DNA of 64,000 nt from Vibrio crassostreae (GTDB lineage: Bacteria > Pseudomonadota > Gammaproteobacteria > Enterobacterales > Vibrionaceae), in assembly GCF_024347415.1 (NCBI RefSeq), contig NZ_AP025476.1, positions 2,108,001 through 2,172,000 on the forward strand, in the 5' to 3' direction. Below, piece after piece: positions 1 through 9,860 of the stretch (its first letter is position 1; every line of letters begins with the position of its first letter). The notes beneath the pieces are model-generated. The model made no database searches. It was given only the letters and a program-made list of their open reading frames with translations, and had not been told where the DNA came from. A program made the position numbers and the translations under genes.

Positions 1-422
1 AGATTCGGAGTGAATTGGGTAAAAGTAAGTCTGATACAGTCGCTATGCTAGCCAAAAGAGCTTGGCTCAAGAAAATATGTAATTCATCTTATCCATTACA
101 TCCTGACGTAAAGCGAAGCATTGAGCGTAAATGTTACTTTTTATCTGAAAGTGATAGCTTTCTGATTTGGGCTACCATAATAGCTCTGATTGATGGTGAC
201 AATTCCGACGAACGTTATTGCAAATGCAAATTAAACATTGAGCAGAAGTATGGTTATGAAGTTTGGCTGAAAATATTCGGCACATCGCAGAAGATAAAAA
301 ATGTGCTATCGACCCAAAGCTCAAACGTACCTTATTCATTGAGTTTCATGGCGACACGAAGTGTGACTGTTCGAGGCTGGATAAGGGATGACAAACTATC
401 AAAATTACCAAAACACGTGTAA
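1..422 (+). CDS. Hypothetical protein, probably 5'-truncated by the window edge
   Basis: The frame is open from the left edge to the stop at 420-422. A TTG at 15 could start a 135-residue protein, but the purine-rich stretch before it is too close to be a convincing ribosome site, so the gene probably begins outside the window. The product is Lys/Cys-rich and basic, with no signal peptide, membrane segment or motif I recognise. It converges on the integrase gene about 100 bp away and so probably belongs to the integrated element. AT-rich codon use agrees with acquired DNA. Function unknown. Confidence 0.5.
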   Translation, partial: IRSELGKSKSDTVAMLAKRAWLKKICNSSYPLHPDVKRSIERKCYFLSESDSFLIWATIIALIDGDNSDERYCKCKLNIEQKYGYEVWLKIFGTSQKIKNVLSTQSSNVPYSLSFMATRSVTVRGWIRDDKLSKLPKHV

Positions 423-520
423 TCACCTCACAAACGATACTTTTTCTAATCTGGCGGAAGTCTTTTAGAATAAAAACAATAAATAATTTCTTGTCCAATT
501 GTGAGTTACTACAACTAAAA

Positions 521-1723
521 CTATCCATTTTCACACTTAATAAAAGCAGCCCATAAACTATAAGATTCTCTCTGCTCATCTAAATAGTCGTAATCCAAAT
601 AGTGGCTCTGTACGCCACGGTGCACTTTGTGACCTAGCATAGTCTCTGCCACATGAAATGGAACACCCATCGCTTCCCACATATTACGGGCTGTTCTGCG
701 CATGTCGTGATTGGTAGTTCTAGGGAAACCTGCCGCCTCTATCGCATCAGCTAACTTACGGCCAAACTCTACAGGCACGTTCTCGGCCATTGGCCTGTCA
801 TGTTCAACTCTCACTGGTGGGAACATGATGTCTAGATCAGGATAAATGGCGAACTGGTTTCGAATGACTTCTTTTGCCAATGGCGGAATCGCACGTCGAA
901 TTGCCCCGCCCTGCTTTTTCCTGATCTTGTTATTCTCTGCTGGTACTGTCCACACTAGCGCTTCTAAATCGAAGTCTTGCTTCTTCGCTAAGCGCAGCTC
1001 GTTACTGCGGTTGGCAAATATCATCATCAGGCGTAGGAAGTTTTTATTGCTCTCATGCACACCTATGTCATCAATAGCTTTCCATAGTGCTTTGACGCCA
1101 GCTTCTGTCTGCTTGCTCTTTTTGGTATCGGTTGGTGCACCTACATCGGTTTTCTTTACTTCTGCAAGCATGTTGTATTTGAGTAAACCGTGGCGTACCG
1201 CATAAGACAGCACTTGTTTGAAGCGCGACATAAGGTTTGCTGAATGCTTTGCACTCACGCGAACCTTAGCCTTTTGAAATACTGGCATGTAATCGGTCAG
1301 TTCAAGGTGTTTGGCTTGGCGTTGTCCTAAATATGGGCTGATGTCTGTTCTAAACATCTTCTCTAGTGCTTGCCACTGCTTTACGTTGTCTTTGCCGTGG
1401 TGTTCAACCCAATAGTCGATTAAGTCGTTTACTGTACTTGGAAGGGCTTTGTCTGAAGGGTTGATGCCTGTTCTTGGGTCAATGCCTAAGATGACTAACT
1501 CAGCTTTCTTTTCACGCTCCCGCAATGCATCGCGCATCTTCATCGCTGGGTACTCGCCAAGTTTCATTTTTATGGCTTTACCTAGGTAGGTTACGCGGTA
1601 AACCCAGGTCACTTTACCTTTAGGGCTCACACGCACGCCTAAGCCATCTCTATGGGTGACTTCGGGTTGCCCTTTGTAAGGCTTACCTTGTGTGGCTCTT
1701 AGCCAAGCATCTGTGATTGCCAT
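521..1723 (-). CDS. Tyrosine-type integrase (P4/DUF4102 type)
   Basis: Site-specific recombinase of 400 residues, the usual length for P4-like island integrases. The N-terminal ~90 residues match the arm-binding DUF4102 domain (GLGVRVSPKGKVTWVYRV, then KMKLGEYPAMKMRDAL). A SAM-like core-binding domain follows, then the catalytic domain with Arg in FANRSNELRLAK, HDMRRTARNMWEAMGV (His-x-x-Arg) and LGHKVHRGVQSHYLDYDY with the nucleophilic Tyr near the C-terminus. All visible catalytic positions are kept, so it may be active. The ATG lies at 1721-1723, right beside a triple 12-bp repeat. Its 5' end faces the conserved chromosome, so the element should extend leftwards, out of the window. Confidence 0.93.
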   Translation of the reverse strand: MAITDAWLRATQGKPYKGQPEVTHRDGLGVRVSPKGKVTWVYRVTYLGKAIKMKLGEYPAMKMRDALREREKKAELVILGIDPRTGINPSDKALPSTVNDLIDYWVEHHGKDNVKQWQALEKMFRTDISPYLGQRQAKHLELTDYMPVFQKAKVRVSAKHSANLMSRFKQVLSYAVRHGLLKYNMLAEVKKTDVGAPTDTKKSKQTEAGVKALWKAIDDIGVHESNKNFLRLMMIFANRSNELRLAKKQDFDLEALVWTVPAENNKIRKKQGGAIRRAIPPLAKEVIRNQFAIYPDLDIMFPPVRVEHDRPMAENVPVEFGRKLADAIEAAGFPRTTNHDMRRTARNMWEAMGVPFHVAETMLGHKVHRGVQSHYLDYDYLDEQRESYSLWAAFIKCENG

Positions 1724-1725
1724 TC

Positions 1726-1764
1726 ATTTGTACCAAAAATATTTGGTACAAATTTGGTACAAAT
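1726..1764. repeat. Three copies of a 12-bp repeat in front of the integrase
   Basis: ATTTGTACCAAA (1726-1737) is followed by two perfect copies of its reverse complement, TTTGGTACAAAT (1742-1753 and 1753-1764, sharing one base). They directly abut the integrase start codon. Such clusters are typical of integrase arm sites or of an operator for autoregulation; which of the two is an inference. Confidence 0.7.
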
Positions 1765-2200
1765 CCAATATGAATGCAAGTGTATTCTAATCATTATGAG
1801 CTAGTATCCACCAAATATTTTGAATGACGTTCTTTTTGTTAAGCGATTGTATTGAAAGGGTTCTATCAAGGGGTATGAATGGTAAAGAGGGATTGCAATA
1901 AGAAGGGAGATTCACGTCTTGAGACACACCAAGCAACACATGAAAATGTTTAATATATGTCTTTCAATCAACTAGTACGCTGATTGGGGATATATGCATA
2001 ATAAAGATACCCACATAGAAGCAAATACAGATGCCCCATTTGTGAGTAGCCAAACATTGTAACGAAATAATATGAAATGACAATGTTAGTCCCGCAGCAC
2101 CACAAAACTATATGACTGAAATGTCTCTTCTATATAGATCCTTCTAACGCCTAACCCATAGCTCAATCAGTAATTCGTTGGCTTTATCTACAATACAAAA
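1765..2200. other. Non-coding junction between integrase and core genome
   Basis: I see no convincing gene. AT-rich, many stops in all frames. This is where the right attachment site of the integrated element should lie. No intact tRNA or tmRNA is visible here. Confidence 0.5.
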
Positions 2201-2225
2201 AAACCGAACGTTTAAGTTCGGCTTT
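2199..2225 (-). terminator. Terminator of the Spo0M-like gene
   Basis: On the minus strand GCCGAAC-loop-GTTCGGT is followed by a T tract (rc of 2194-2203). It lies about 55 bp past the stop of the gene ending at 2279. Confidence 0.7.
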
Positions 2226-2278
2226 AGAAGTCATATTGTACTTATTATTAAACAAAGCGACTACTAACAGAGAGCTAA

Positions 2279-3022
2279 CTACGCACTCATGATTCTTGAT
2301 ACAGCGTTGCGGATGTCTGAGTCGGCCGCGTTAACTGGCAAGCTGAATGAGATGTATTGGTCGCCACGGAAGCTCATTGAGCGATCGATTTCTGCTAAGC
2401 AGTGGACCATAGAACCATCAACGATGAATGACAGCTCGATCTCTTTGTTGTTCATGAAGCCGCCGCTGCGAAATTCAATCTCTTGGTAACAGCCAGAGCG
2501 TGAAGCAAAGCTATTGCCTTTTAAGAAGCCCTTCTCTACGTCTGCCTTCACCATTGCCATGCCCGATGCTTCCACACCTTGGATGATTTTAGCGACTGTT
2601 GGCAGTGGGTGTACGGAGATAAAGTCACGGTCTTTAGGATCAATCGCGAAGCCGATATCTAGATTGGTTTCGACCCACACATGGCATTGGTTCATTTGTG
2701 CGTTCAACGCGGTGACTGGCGTTTCATCATTCAGTTTAAGACGGAATGGAACCAGTTTGGTTTCGCCCGGTTGGATAACGAAAGGCTCTACGGCTTGAAT
2801 ACGACCGAGTGAAAAAGTTTCATAGCTAGTGCTGTCTTCTGTTTCTACTTTTACTTCTGTGTTGAGAACCAAGTTAATCAGGTCGATTTGTTGCTCAACG
2901 TCGCCACCAACAATGTGAACATTGCCTGACAACTCGCCACCTTGGAAAACTTCAATATTATCTAAGACGGTATCAACCTTTGCTGCACCAATGCCCAACG
3001 AGGCCTTTAATTTCTTAAACAT
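2279..3022 (-). CDS. Spo0M-like sporulation-control family protein
   Basis: 247 residues, full length for the Spo0M/SpoOM family, whose members have an arrestin-like double beta-sandwich. The N-terminus (FKKLKASLGIGAAKVDT, then GGELSGNVHIVGGD) is the family signature. Vibrios do not sporulate; in Bacillus the protein modulates sporulation and cell division, and the role in Proteobacteria is unknown. No signal peptide, so cytosolic. Single gene with its own terminator, transcribed divergently from hutC across about 180 bp. It is the first core gene after the integrated element. Confidence 0.88.
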   Translation of the reverse strand: MFKKLKASLGIGAAKVDTVLDNIEVFQGGELSGNVHIVGGDVEQQIDLINLVLNTEVKVETEDSTSYETFSLGRIQAVEPFVIQPGETKLVPFRLKLNDETPVTALNAQMNQCHVWVETNLDIGFAIDPKDRDFISVHPLPTVAKIIQGVEASGMAMVKADVEKGFLKGNSFASRSGCYQEIEFRSGGFMNNKEIELSFIVDGSMVHCLAEIDRSMSFRGDQYISFSLPVNAADSDIRNAVSRIMSA

Positions 3023-3177
3023 ATTATTTCTCTTTCTAATTATCTGATTTACGAATAGTTATTGCGTGACAATTTGCGACACTTGCCTCACAGAATCAAG
3101 CAATTTGCCCCATCTATGTTGAATAAGGTCACATTGCCTGAGGAAATGTTGAAATCGTGAAAAATTCCGTTACTCTA

Positions 3178-3191
3178 TTTGTATAGTCAAA
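3178..3191. promoter_or_regulatory. Putative HutC operator before hutC
   Basis: TGTATAGTCA (3180-3189) matches 8 of 10 positions of the better site before hutI (TGTATATACA). It lies 14 bp before the hutC start, as expected for autorepression. Inferred from similarity to known HutC sites. Confidence 0.5.
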
Positions 3192-3203
3192 TAAGGTTTC
3201 ATT

Positions 3204-3917
3204 ATGTCGAAAGCGCCGCTCTACCTTCAGATAAAACAGTTCATAGACGACAATATCACCAGTGGTCACTGGCCAGTGGGTTACCAGATAACCACTGAAC
3301 TCGAACTCACCGAGCAGTTCAATGTGAGTCGAATGACGGTCAATAAAGCCATTCGAGATCTGGTGTCTGAAGGCAAGCTCATCAGGAAGCCAAGACTGGG
3401 CACTTTTGTTTGTGAGCCTGACGAAAAAGCGCAATCTCCTCTGCTTGATATCAACAACATCGCGCAAGAGATCAAAGACCGTGGCCAAACGTATACTAGC
3501 CAAGTTATCAAACACGATAGCATCAAGGCTGATGAAAGCACGGCTACACGGTTAGGTGTGATGATTAACGCTGAAGTATTTTATAGTGAAATCATCCACT
3601 TTGCCGACAATACACCGATACAATTGGAAGCGCGCTGGGTGAACTCTCAAGCCGCTCCAAAATACCTAGAGCAAGACTTTTCAAGCTCTACACCCAACGA
3701 ATACCTTTCAAAAAGCTGCCCGTTAAGTGCTATCGAACACACGGTTGAAGCCATTATTCCAGATTTACAAATCAGAACGTCACTAAAGCTTTCTGAATCA
3801 GAGCCTTGCCTTCTTTTGAATAGAAGAACATGGAGCAAAGAACGCCTCATCAGCTTTGCATTGCTCTATCATCCTGGCTCTAAATACAAATTAAGCTCCA
3901 AGATACTCCTAGATTAA
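3204..3917 (+). CDS. hutC: HutC, GntR-family histidine-utilisation repressor
   Basis: 237 residues with an N-terminal GntR winged helix (LYLQIKQFIDDNI, then FNVSRMTVNKAIRDL as recognition helix, about residues 5-70) and a C-terminal UTRA ligand domain (about 95-230; FADNTPIQLEARWV). HutC proteins repress hut genes until urocanate binds the UTRA domain. The gene stands directly upstream of hutI in the same direction, and an operator-like palindrome lies between them, so the regulator is autoregulated and controls the hut operon from two sites. The identification is firm from domain make-up plus context. Confidence 0.93.
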   Translation: MSKAPLYLQIKQFIDDNITSGHWPVGYQITTELELTEQFNVSRMTVNKAIRDLVSEGKLIRKPRLGTFVCEPDEKAQSPLLDINNIAQEIKDRGQTYTSQVIKHDSIKADESTATRLGVMINAEVFYSEIIHFADNTPIQLEARWVNSQAAPKYLEQDFSSSTPNEYLSKSCPLSAIEHTVEAIIPDLQIRTSLKLSESEPCLLLNRRTWSKERLISFALLYHPGSKYKLSSKILLD

Positions 3918-3990
3918 AGAACATCATCCCGATCGCCGATCACATTTTTGCAACATCAACTTGATTCGGGTCAGCGTTTAGCCTATTTAT

Positions 3991-4002
3991 TTGTATATAC
4001 AT
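3991..4002. promoter_or_regulatory. HutC-type operator before hutI
   Basis: A perfect palindrome TGTATATACA (3992-4001) sits about 30 bp before the hutI start. It fits the known core of HutC operators in gamma-proteobacteria and is related to the weaker site before hutC. Confidence 0.65.
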
Positions 4003-4030
4003 TTAATGTTTAACAAAGATCTAGGTGATT

Positions 4031-5281
4031 ATGAATTTGATCCTCAAAAACGCACGAGTGGTCTCCATGAGTTCGGGAGTCGACGGTTATCAGCCCTCTT
4101 CCCCTCGAGATATTGTTATCGAAGACGGTAAGATCGTGTCCATCTCTTGTTCAAACCAAGGCACACTTGCTTCTGAGTTAGAACAAGTAAGTGTTGATGG
4201 TTCTTTGGATTACACCACCTATGACTGCAAAAACAAGCTCGTCACCCCAGGGCTAATTGATTGCCACACTCACCTTGTATTTGCAGGCAACCGCGCCAAC
4301 GAATTTGAACAGCGTTTGAATGGTGTGTCTTACACCGACATCGCTAAGCAAGGCGGCGGTATTCTAGCGACAGTCACGGCCACACGCGCAGCACAAGAGT
4401 CTGAACTGGTTGAAATGGCGTTACCGAGACTCGATGGCCTGCTAAGAAGTGGCGTCACAAGTGTTGAAGTAAAGTCTGGCTATGGCTTAACGCTTGATGA
4501 CGAACTGAAGATGTTACGCGCGGCTAAAGCGTTAGAAAATCATCGTCGTATTAAGATCACCACTACTCTCCTCGCAGCCCATGCTGTACCACCTGAATAT
4601 AAAGAGCAGCCCGATCGTTATATTGATCTGGTTTGCCAAGAGATTATCCCTAAAGCTGCAGAGCAAGGGTTAGCTGATGCAGTTGACGTGTTCTGCGAAT
4701 CTATCGGCTTCAACCTAGAACAAACCGAACGCGTCTTTGCAGCTGCCAAAGCACATGGGCTAGCGATTAAAGGCCACACAGAACAACTCTCGAATATGGG
4801 TGGCAGCGCACTTGCAGCAAAATACGACGCACTCTCTGTTGACCATGTTGAATACCTTGATGAAGCCGGAGTAAAAGTACTGGCGGAATCAGGCACAGTT
4901 GCCACCTTGCTTCCCGGCGCTTTCTACTTCTTAAAAGAGACTCAACAGCCACCTATTGCCCTACTTCGCGAACACAACATTCCGATGGCGATAGCGACCG
5001 ACTTAAACCCCGGTACTTCTCCTTTTGCTGACCTAACGCTAATGATGAACATGAGCTGCACCCTGTTTGGCACGACGCCTGAAGAAGCGTTGCGCGGTGT
5101 GACTTGTCATGCTGCCGCAGCCATTGGCGACTCACAAACCAAAGGCAAAGTCGAAGTGGGTTATGCCGCTGACTTAGCGATCTGGAATATCGATCACCCT
5201 GCCGATCTAAGTTATCAAGTCGGTGTTCCTCATCTGCATAAACGCATTGTTAATGGCGAGGTGTGTCATGACTCAATCTAA
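4031..5281 (+). CDS. hutI: Imidazolonepropionase
   Basis: Hydrolyses 4-imidazolone-5-propanoate to N-formimino-L-glutamate, the third step of histidine breakdown. A cytosolic metal-dependent amidohydrolase of 416 residues. Visible metal-site motifs: [12 protein letters not shown] near residue 80, [20 protein letters not shown] and ATDLNPGTS near 325. I chose the ATG at 4031 ([10 protein letters not shown]) over the in-frame GTG at 4025, because AGG at 4023-4025 is well spaced for 4031. First gene of hutIGUH; its stop overlaps the hutG start by 14 bp, which implies translational coupling. Confidence 0.95.
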   Translation: MNLILKNARVVSMSSGVDGYQPSSPRDIVIEDGKIVSISCSNQGTLASELEQVSVDGSLDYTTYDCKNKLVTPGLIDCHTHLVFAGNRANEFEQRLNGVSYTDIAKQGGGILATVTATRAAQESELVEMALPRLDGLLRSGVTSVEVKSGYGLTLDDELKMLRAAKALENHRRIKITTTLLAAHAVPPEYKEQPDRYIDLVCQEIIPKAAEQGLADAVDVFCESIGFNLEQTERVFAAAKAHGLAIKGHTEQLSNMGGSALAAKYDALSVDHVEYLDEAGVKVLAESGTVATLLPGAFYFLKETQQPPIALLREHNIPMAIATDLNPGTSPFADLTLMMNMSCTLFGTTPEEALRGVTCHAAAAIGDSQTKGKVEVGYAADLAIWNIDHPADLSYQVGVPHLHKRIVNGEVCHDSI

Positions 5282-6332
5282 ATCCAACGGTATTCAAGAA
5301 AACGTAGAAACCGTGCATAACTTTGTGTGGAATGGCCGCAATGATCTTGAAGATGGCGCACTCGGCACTCGCGTTCATCACATTACCAAGCAAGTGCAAA
5401 GTAGTGATTCAAGTGACGAGCTGACTGACAGCGCTATCGCCTTAGTTGGCTTTGCCAGCGATGCCGGAGTTGCCAGAAATAAAGGACGCGTGGGCGCGAA
5501 ACAAGCACCTAACCTGATTCGTCAAGCGTTGGCGAATATGGCTTGGCACAGTGACGCACACATCGCGGATCTCGGTGATATCGAGTGCAATGATGGTCAA
5601 TTAGAAGTCAGTCAAAAACAGTGTGCTTCTTTGATTGCCAATGCTTTAGCTACCAGCAAAGTGATTACCCTTGGCGGCGGTCACGAAGTGGCTTGGGCAT
5701 CGTTCCAAGGGCTCGCTGAGCATTTACATCAAGCGGAACGCCTCCATAAAGCTGAACGTCTTGATAAAGATCAGCCTATACACAAACCTAAGATCGGCAT
5801 CGTTAACTTTGATGCTCACTTTGATCTTCGTGAATTTGAAAGCGACATCGCTGACGTTAAACCGAGTTCAGGCACGCCTTTTAACCAGATCAGCGATTAC
5901 TGCCATTCACATCAGTGGCCATTTCATTACGCGTGTCTTGGTGTGAGTGCAGCCAGCAATACTAAAGCACTGTTCAACAAAGCCGGCCAACTAGGCGTTT
6001 GGTATGAACACGACCGCGATATCACCCAAGTAAACCAAGTCGCTCAATTGGTTAAGTTGCAAAAATTCATCGATGAGTGTGATTACCTCTATCTCACCAT
6101 TGATCTCGATGTCTTCCCTGCGGCGACTGCGCCGGGTGTCAGTGCACCAGCGGCAAGAGGCGTGAGCTATGAAACACTCGCTCCTTTTCTAGAACAGATT
6201 TTTAAACACAGTGAAAAACTCATTATCGCGGACATTGCGGAATATAACCCAGACTACGACGTCGATGGCCAAACGGCTCGATTGGCGGCTCGTTTGTGTT
6301 GGGATATTGCCTCTGCAATGGCCAGCGACTGA
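5268..6332 (+). CDS. hutG: Formimidoylglutamase
   Basis: Splits N-formimino-L-glutamate into glutamate and formamide, ending the pathway. Ureohydrolase (arginase) family with two Mn ions: [14 protein letters not shown] and [22 protein letters not shown] carry the ligands. The ATG at 5268 (MTQSKSNG) overlaps the end of hutI; a longer in-frame extension upstream would lie within hutI and is unlikely. 354 residues, slightly long for the family because of a 17-residue insert with an imperfect repeat ([17 protein letters not shown]) just before the NFDAHFD motif. The insert is probably a surface loop. Followed by a hexanucleotide repeat tract before hutU. Confidence 0.94.
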   Translation: MTQSKSNGIQENVETVHNFVWNGRNDLEDGALGTRVHHITKQVQSSDSSDELTDSAIALVGFASDAGVARNKGRVGAKQAPNLIRQALANMAWHSDAHIADLGDIECNDGQLEVSQKQCASLIANALATSKVITLGGGHEVAWASFQGLAEHLHQAERLHKAERLDKDQPIHKPKIGIVNFDAHFDLREFESDIADVKPSSGTPFNQISDYCHSHQWPFHYACLGVSAASNTKALFNKAGQLGVWYEHDRDITQVNQVAQLVKLQKFIDECDYLYLTIDLDVFPAATAPGVSAPAARGVSYETLAPFLEQIFKHSEKLIIADIAEYNPDYDVDGQTARLAARLCWDIASAMASD

Positions 6333-6345
6333 CCCAGCTATACCG

Positions 6346-6380
6346 ACAACTACAACTACAACTACAACTACAACTACAAC
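6346..6380. repeat. Hexanucleotide microsatellite (ACAACT)5.8
   Basis: Five perfect ACAACT units plus ACAAC fill nearly half of the 78-bp gap between the hutG stop and the hutU start. It lies in the leader of hutU inside the operon. Such tracts change length by slippage. Confidence 0.95.
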
Positions 6381-6410
6381 GATATAACGTGAAACAGAAG
6401 GAATTCCAAA

Positions 6411-8105
6411 ATGACGGAACACCACAACAGTGACCCTCGTCTCGACACGACTCGCGAAATTCGCGCACCTCATGGCACCACTTTGCGCGCTAAATCTTGG
6501 TTAACAGAAGCACCACTGCGTATGCTAATGAACAACCTAGACCCTGATGTGGCAGAACACCCACATGCACTGGTTGTGTATGGTGGTATTGGTCGCGCAG
6601 CGCGTGATTGGAAATGTTATGACAAGATTGTTGAAGTATTAGAGCGTTTAGAAGACGACCAAACGCTGCTTGTTCAATCAGGTAAACCTGTAGGCGTGTT
6701 CCCGACTCATAAAAACGCACCTCGCGTGTTGATCGCTAACTCTAACCTTGTTCCACATTGGGCCAACTGGGAGCACTTCAACGAGCTCGATAAAGAAGGC
6801 TTGATGATGTACGGTCAAATGACCGCCGGTAGCTGGATCTACATCGGCTCACAAGGCATCGTTCAAGGTACTTATGAAACCTTTGTCGCGATTGCGAAGA
6901 AACACTTCCAAGGCGAAGCAAACGGCAAATGGGTACTCACAGGCGGCCTTGGCGGCATGGGCGGCGCTCAACCTCTTGCGGCAACAATGGCTGGTTTCTC
7001 AATGATCGCGGTTGAGTGTGATGAATCACGAATCGACTACCGCTTACGTACTGGCTATGTAGACAAAAAAGCCACCAGCTTAGATGAAGCAATGGCTATG
7101 ATTAAAGAATCAGACACGCCAATCTCTGTTGGCTTATTAGGTAACGCCGCAGACGTCTTCCCAGAGTTAGTCGAACGCAATATCACACCTGATGTGGTGA
7201 CTGACCAAACCTCTGCCCACGATCCTCTTAACGGCTACTTGCCGCAAGGTTGGACGATGGAGAAAGCCGCACAAGAGCGCACCATTGATGAAGCAAAAGT
7301 GGTGAAAGCCGCTAAGCAATCTATGGCGATTCAAGTACAAGCGATGCTAGACCTGCAATACCGCGGCGCAGCGACCGTGGATTACGGTAATAACATTCGC
7401 CAAATGGCACTAGAAGAAGGCGTAGAAAACGCGTTTGATTTCCCAGGTTTCGTTCCGGCTTATATTCGACCTTTATTCTGCGAGGGCGTCGGACCGTTCC
7501 GCTGGGCTGCCCTATCTGGTGACCCAGAAGATATCTACAAAACAGACCAAAAAGTAAAAGAACTGATTCCAGACAACCCACATCTACACAACTGGCTAGA
7601 TATGGCGCGTGAACGTATTCAGTTCCAAGGCCTGCCAGCTCGTATTTGTTGGGTCGGTTTGAAAGATCGTGAACGCTTAGGCCAAGCATTCAATGAAATG
7701 GTGAAAAATGGCGAACTGAAAGCACCGGTTGTTATCGGTCGTGACCACCTAGATTCAGGTTCAGTAGCAAGCCCGAACCGCGAAACAGAAGGCATGATGG
7801 ATGGCTCTGATGCAGTTTCTGATTGGCCTCTATTGAACGCCCTTCTGAACACCGCGGGTGGGGCAACTTGGGTTTCTTTGCACCACGGTGGTGGCGTTGG
7901 CATGGGCTTCTCGCAACACTCAGGCATGGTGATTTGTTGTGACGGCAGTGAAGATGCTTCGCAGCGTATTTCTCGCGTACTTCACAATGACCCAGCAACC
8001 GGCGTTATGCGTCATGCTGATGCAGGTTACGATATTGCCAAGCAGTGTGCAAAAGAGCAGAAGCTTGATTTACCTATGCTAAACGAAGAACTTCGTCGCC
8101 TTTAA
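6411..8105 (+). CDS. hutU: Urocanate hydratase
   Basis: Converts urocanate to 4-imidazolone-5-propanoate, second step of histidine degradation, using tightly bound NAD+. 564 residues, the normal length. Characteristic stretches are the glycine-rich NAD site ([16 protein letters not shown] near 180), [15 protein letters not shown], and [24 protein letters not shown] near the C-terminus with the active-site Cys. Ribosome site AAGGAA lies ahead of the ATG at 6411. Its TAA stop overlaps the region just before hutH, so both are translated in tandem. Confidence 0.97.
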   Translation: MTEHHNSDPRLDTTREIRAPHGTTLRAKSWLTEAPLRMLMNNLDPDVAEHPHALVVYGGIGRAARDWKCYDKIVEVLERLEDDQTLLVQSGKPVGVFPTHKNAPRVLIANSNLVPHWANWEHFNELDKEGLMMYGQMTAGSWIYIGSQGIVQGTYETFVAIAKKHFQGEANGKWVLTGGLGGMGGAQPLAATMAGFSMIAVECDESRIDYRLRTGYVDKKATSLDEAMAMIKESDTPISVGLLGNAADVFPELVERNITPDVVTDQTSAHDPLNGYLPQGWTMEKAAQERTIDEAKVVKAAKQSMAIQVQAMLDLQYRGAATVDYGNNIRQMALEEGVENAFDFPGFVPAYIRPLFCEGVGPFRWAALSGDPEDIYKTDQKVKELIPDNPHLHNWLDMARERIQFQGLPARICWVGLKDRERLGQAFNEMVKNGELKAPVVIGRDHLDSGSVASPNRETEGMMDGSDAVSDWPLLNALLNTAGGATWVSLHHGGGVGMGFSQHSGMVICCDGSEDASQRISRVLHNDPATGVMRHADAGYDIAKQCAKEQKLDLPMLNEELRRL

Positions 8106-8119
8106 TGTCTGGAGAGAAC

Positions 8120-9652
8120 ATGTTGAATTTATTACTTAAGCCAGGACTACTAGGCCTATCTGAACTGCGTAAAATCAGCCGTAGTCCTGTGAACCTGTCA
8201 CTCGACCCTGCAGCTATCCCTGATATTGAAGCGAGCATGCACGTTGTCGAGCAAGTGATTGCTGAAGATCGCACGGTATATGGCATCAATACAGGTTTTG
8301 GCTTATTAGCGAATACTAAAATAGCCCCTGAAGATTTAGAAGTACTACAGAAAAGTATCGTGCTTTCTCACGCGGCGGGCATTGGTAAATTCATGTCTGA
8401 TGAAACTGTGCGCTTGATGATGGTGTTAAAAATTAACAGCTTATCTCGCGGTTACTCTGGTATCCGACTCAAGGTGATCAATGCACTTATCGATCTTGTG
8501 AACGCACAGGTTTACCCATGCGTTCCACAAAAAGGATCTGTTGGTGCATCTGGAGATCTTGCTCCCCTCGCCCACATGAGTACGGTACTGCTAGGTGAAG
8601 GCCAAGCACGTCACAACGGCAAGATCATCACTGGCCTAGAAGCAATGCAGATCGCAGGCCTTGAGCCAATCACACTTGCTCCTAAAGAAGGTTTAGCGCT
8701 GTTAAACGGTACTCAAGCATCGACGGCCTTTGCATTAGAAGGTCTATTCGCAGCGGAAGACTTGTTCGCTTCGGCGACTGTGTGTGGAGCAATGTCTGTT
8801 GAAGCAGCACTCGGTAGTCGCCGCCCATTTGACCCTCGTATTCACCGCGTTCGTGGTCATCGTGGCCAAATGGATGCAGCGCTTGCTTACCGTCATATGC
8901 TTGATCAAAAGAGTGAGATTGGTGAATCACACACGTGTTGTGAAAAGGTTCAAGACCCTTACTCACTGCGTTGTCAGCCTCAAGTGATGGGTGCTTGCTT
9001 ACAGCAGATTCGTAATTCAGCTGAAATTTTAAATGTTGAAGCGAACTCGGTATCGGACAACCCGTTAGTTTTCGCTGACGATGGCGACATTATTTCAGGG
9101 GGTAACTTCCACGCAGAACCCGTCGCAATGGCTGCCGATAACCTTGCATTAGCAATAGCTGAAATCGGTAGCTTGTCAGAACGAAGAATGGCGCTGCTGA
9201 TTGATAGCGCGCTAAGCAAACTACCGCCTTTCTTGGTCGATAACGGCGGCGTAAACTCAGGCTTTATGATTGCTCAAGTAACATCAGCAGCATTAGCAAG
9301 TGAGAACAAAACCTTAGCGCATCCTGCGTCAATAGACAGTCTTCCGACATCAGCAAACCAAGAAGACCACGTATCAATGGCAACCTTCGCAGCACGTAGA
9401 CTTAGATACATGGCTGAAAATACCCGTGGGATATTGGCTGTAGAATATTTAGCAGCAGCACAAGGGCTAGACTTCCGCGCTCCGAATCTATCTTCTCCTC
9501 GTGTGGAAGAAGCGAAACAGATTTTGCGTGAAAAAGTCAGCTTCTACGACAAAGACAGATATTTTGCACCGGATATTGAACAAGCGAACTTATTGCTCAA
9601 ATTATCCGTTCATAATCACCTAATGCCAGAAGGCACTCTGTGTAGCTTTTAA
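8120..9652 (+). CDS. hutH: Histidine ammonia-lyase
   Basis: Deaminates histidine to urocanate, the entry step of the pathway. The electrophilic MIO cofactor forms from Ala-Ser-Gly in [14 protein letters not shown]; with the ATG at 8120 this triad falls at residues 143-145, as in characterised HutH enzymes, and a GGAGAG ribosome site (8110-8115) supports that start. The in-frame ATG at 8105 overlapping the hutU stop is less likely. 510 residues. [19 protein letters not shown] and the C-terminal QEDHVSM are further family landmarks. Last gene of the operon, followed by a strong hairpin. Confidence 0.96.
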   Translation: MLNLLLKPGLLGLSELRKISRSPVNLSLDPAAIPDIEASMHVVEQVIAEDRTVYGINTGFGLLANTKIAPEDLEVLQKSIVLSHAAGIGKFMSDETVRLMMVLKINSLSRGYSGIRLKVINALIDLVNAQVYPCVPQKGSVGASGDLAPLAHMSTVLLGEGQARHNGKIITGLEAMQIAGLEPITLAPKEGLALLNGTQASTAFALEGLFAAEDLFASATVCGAMSVEAALGSRRPFDPRIHRVRGHRGQMDAALAYRHMLDQKSEIGESHTCCEKVQDPYSLRCQPQVMGACLQQIRNSAEILNVEANSVSDNPLVFADDGDIISGGNFHAEPVAMAADNLALAIAEIGSLSERRMALLIDSALSKLPPFLVDNGGVNSGFMIAQVTSAALASENKTLAHPASIDSLPTSANQEDHVSMATFAARRLRYMAENTRGILAVEYLAAAQGLDFRAPNLSSPRVEEAKQILREKVSFYDKDRYFAPDIEQANLLLKLSVHNHLMPEGTLCSF

Positions 9653-9693
9653 AGCAAAAACATTCTGAACAACACTCATTAGAGTGTCATATA

Positions 9694-9720
9694 AACAAGG
9701 GCTATCGATTAGCCCTTGTT
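9694..9720 (+). terminator. Hairpin ending the hut operon
   Basis: Perfect 11-bp stem AACAAGGGCTA / TAGCCCTTGTT with a 5-nt loop, 42 bp past hutH. Only a short T stretch follows. Confidence 0.75.
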
Positions 9721-9840
9721 GCATTGAGCCAGAGGCCATATCTCTCTTAAAATCGTCACATACCATCCAACGTATTTATCTAATTAACTGATATATAAGC
9801 AAAGTTAACTGGATAGACCATTAGAACGAAGTTAGTTAGC

Positions 9841-9846
9841 TATAAT
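9841..9846 (+). promoter_or_regulatory. -10 element (TATAAT) of the DUF3581 gene
   Basis: Perfect TATAAT 20 bp before the ATG at 9861. The -35 is not clear. Transcription would start near 9853, leaving a very short leader and no recognisable ribosome site before 9861. Confidence 0.45.
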
Positions 9847-9860
9847 CCACCCCAGATTTG

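Noticed and set aside
2088..2104. GTCCCGCAGCACCA resembling a tRNA or tmRNA 3' end (possible attachment site)
   Set aside because: Only about 14 bases match in style and no RNA fold is visible around it.
6189..6473. Minus-strand frames with poly-Val or Ser-Cys stretches
   Set aside because: They are read-through of the hexanucleotide repeat opposite hutG/hutU.
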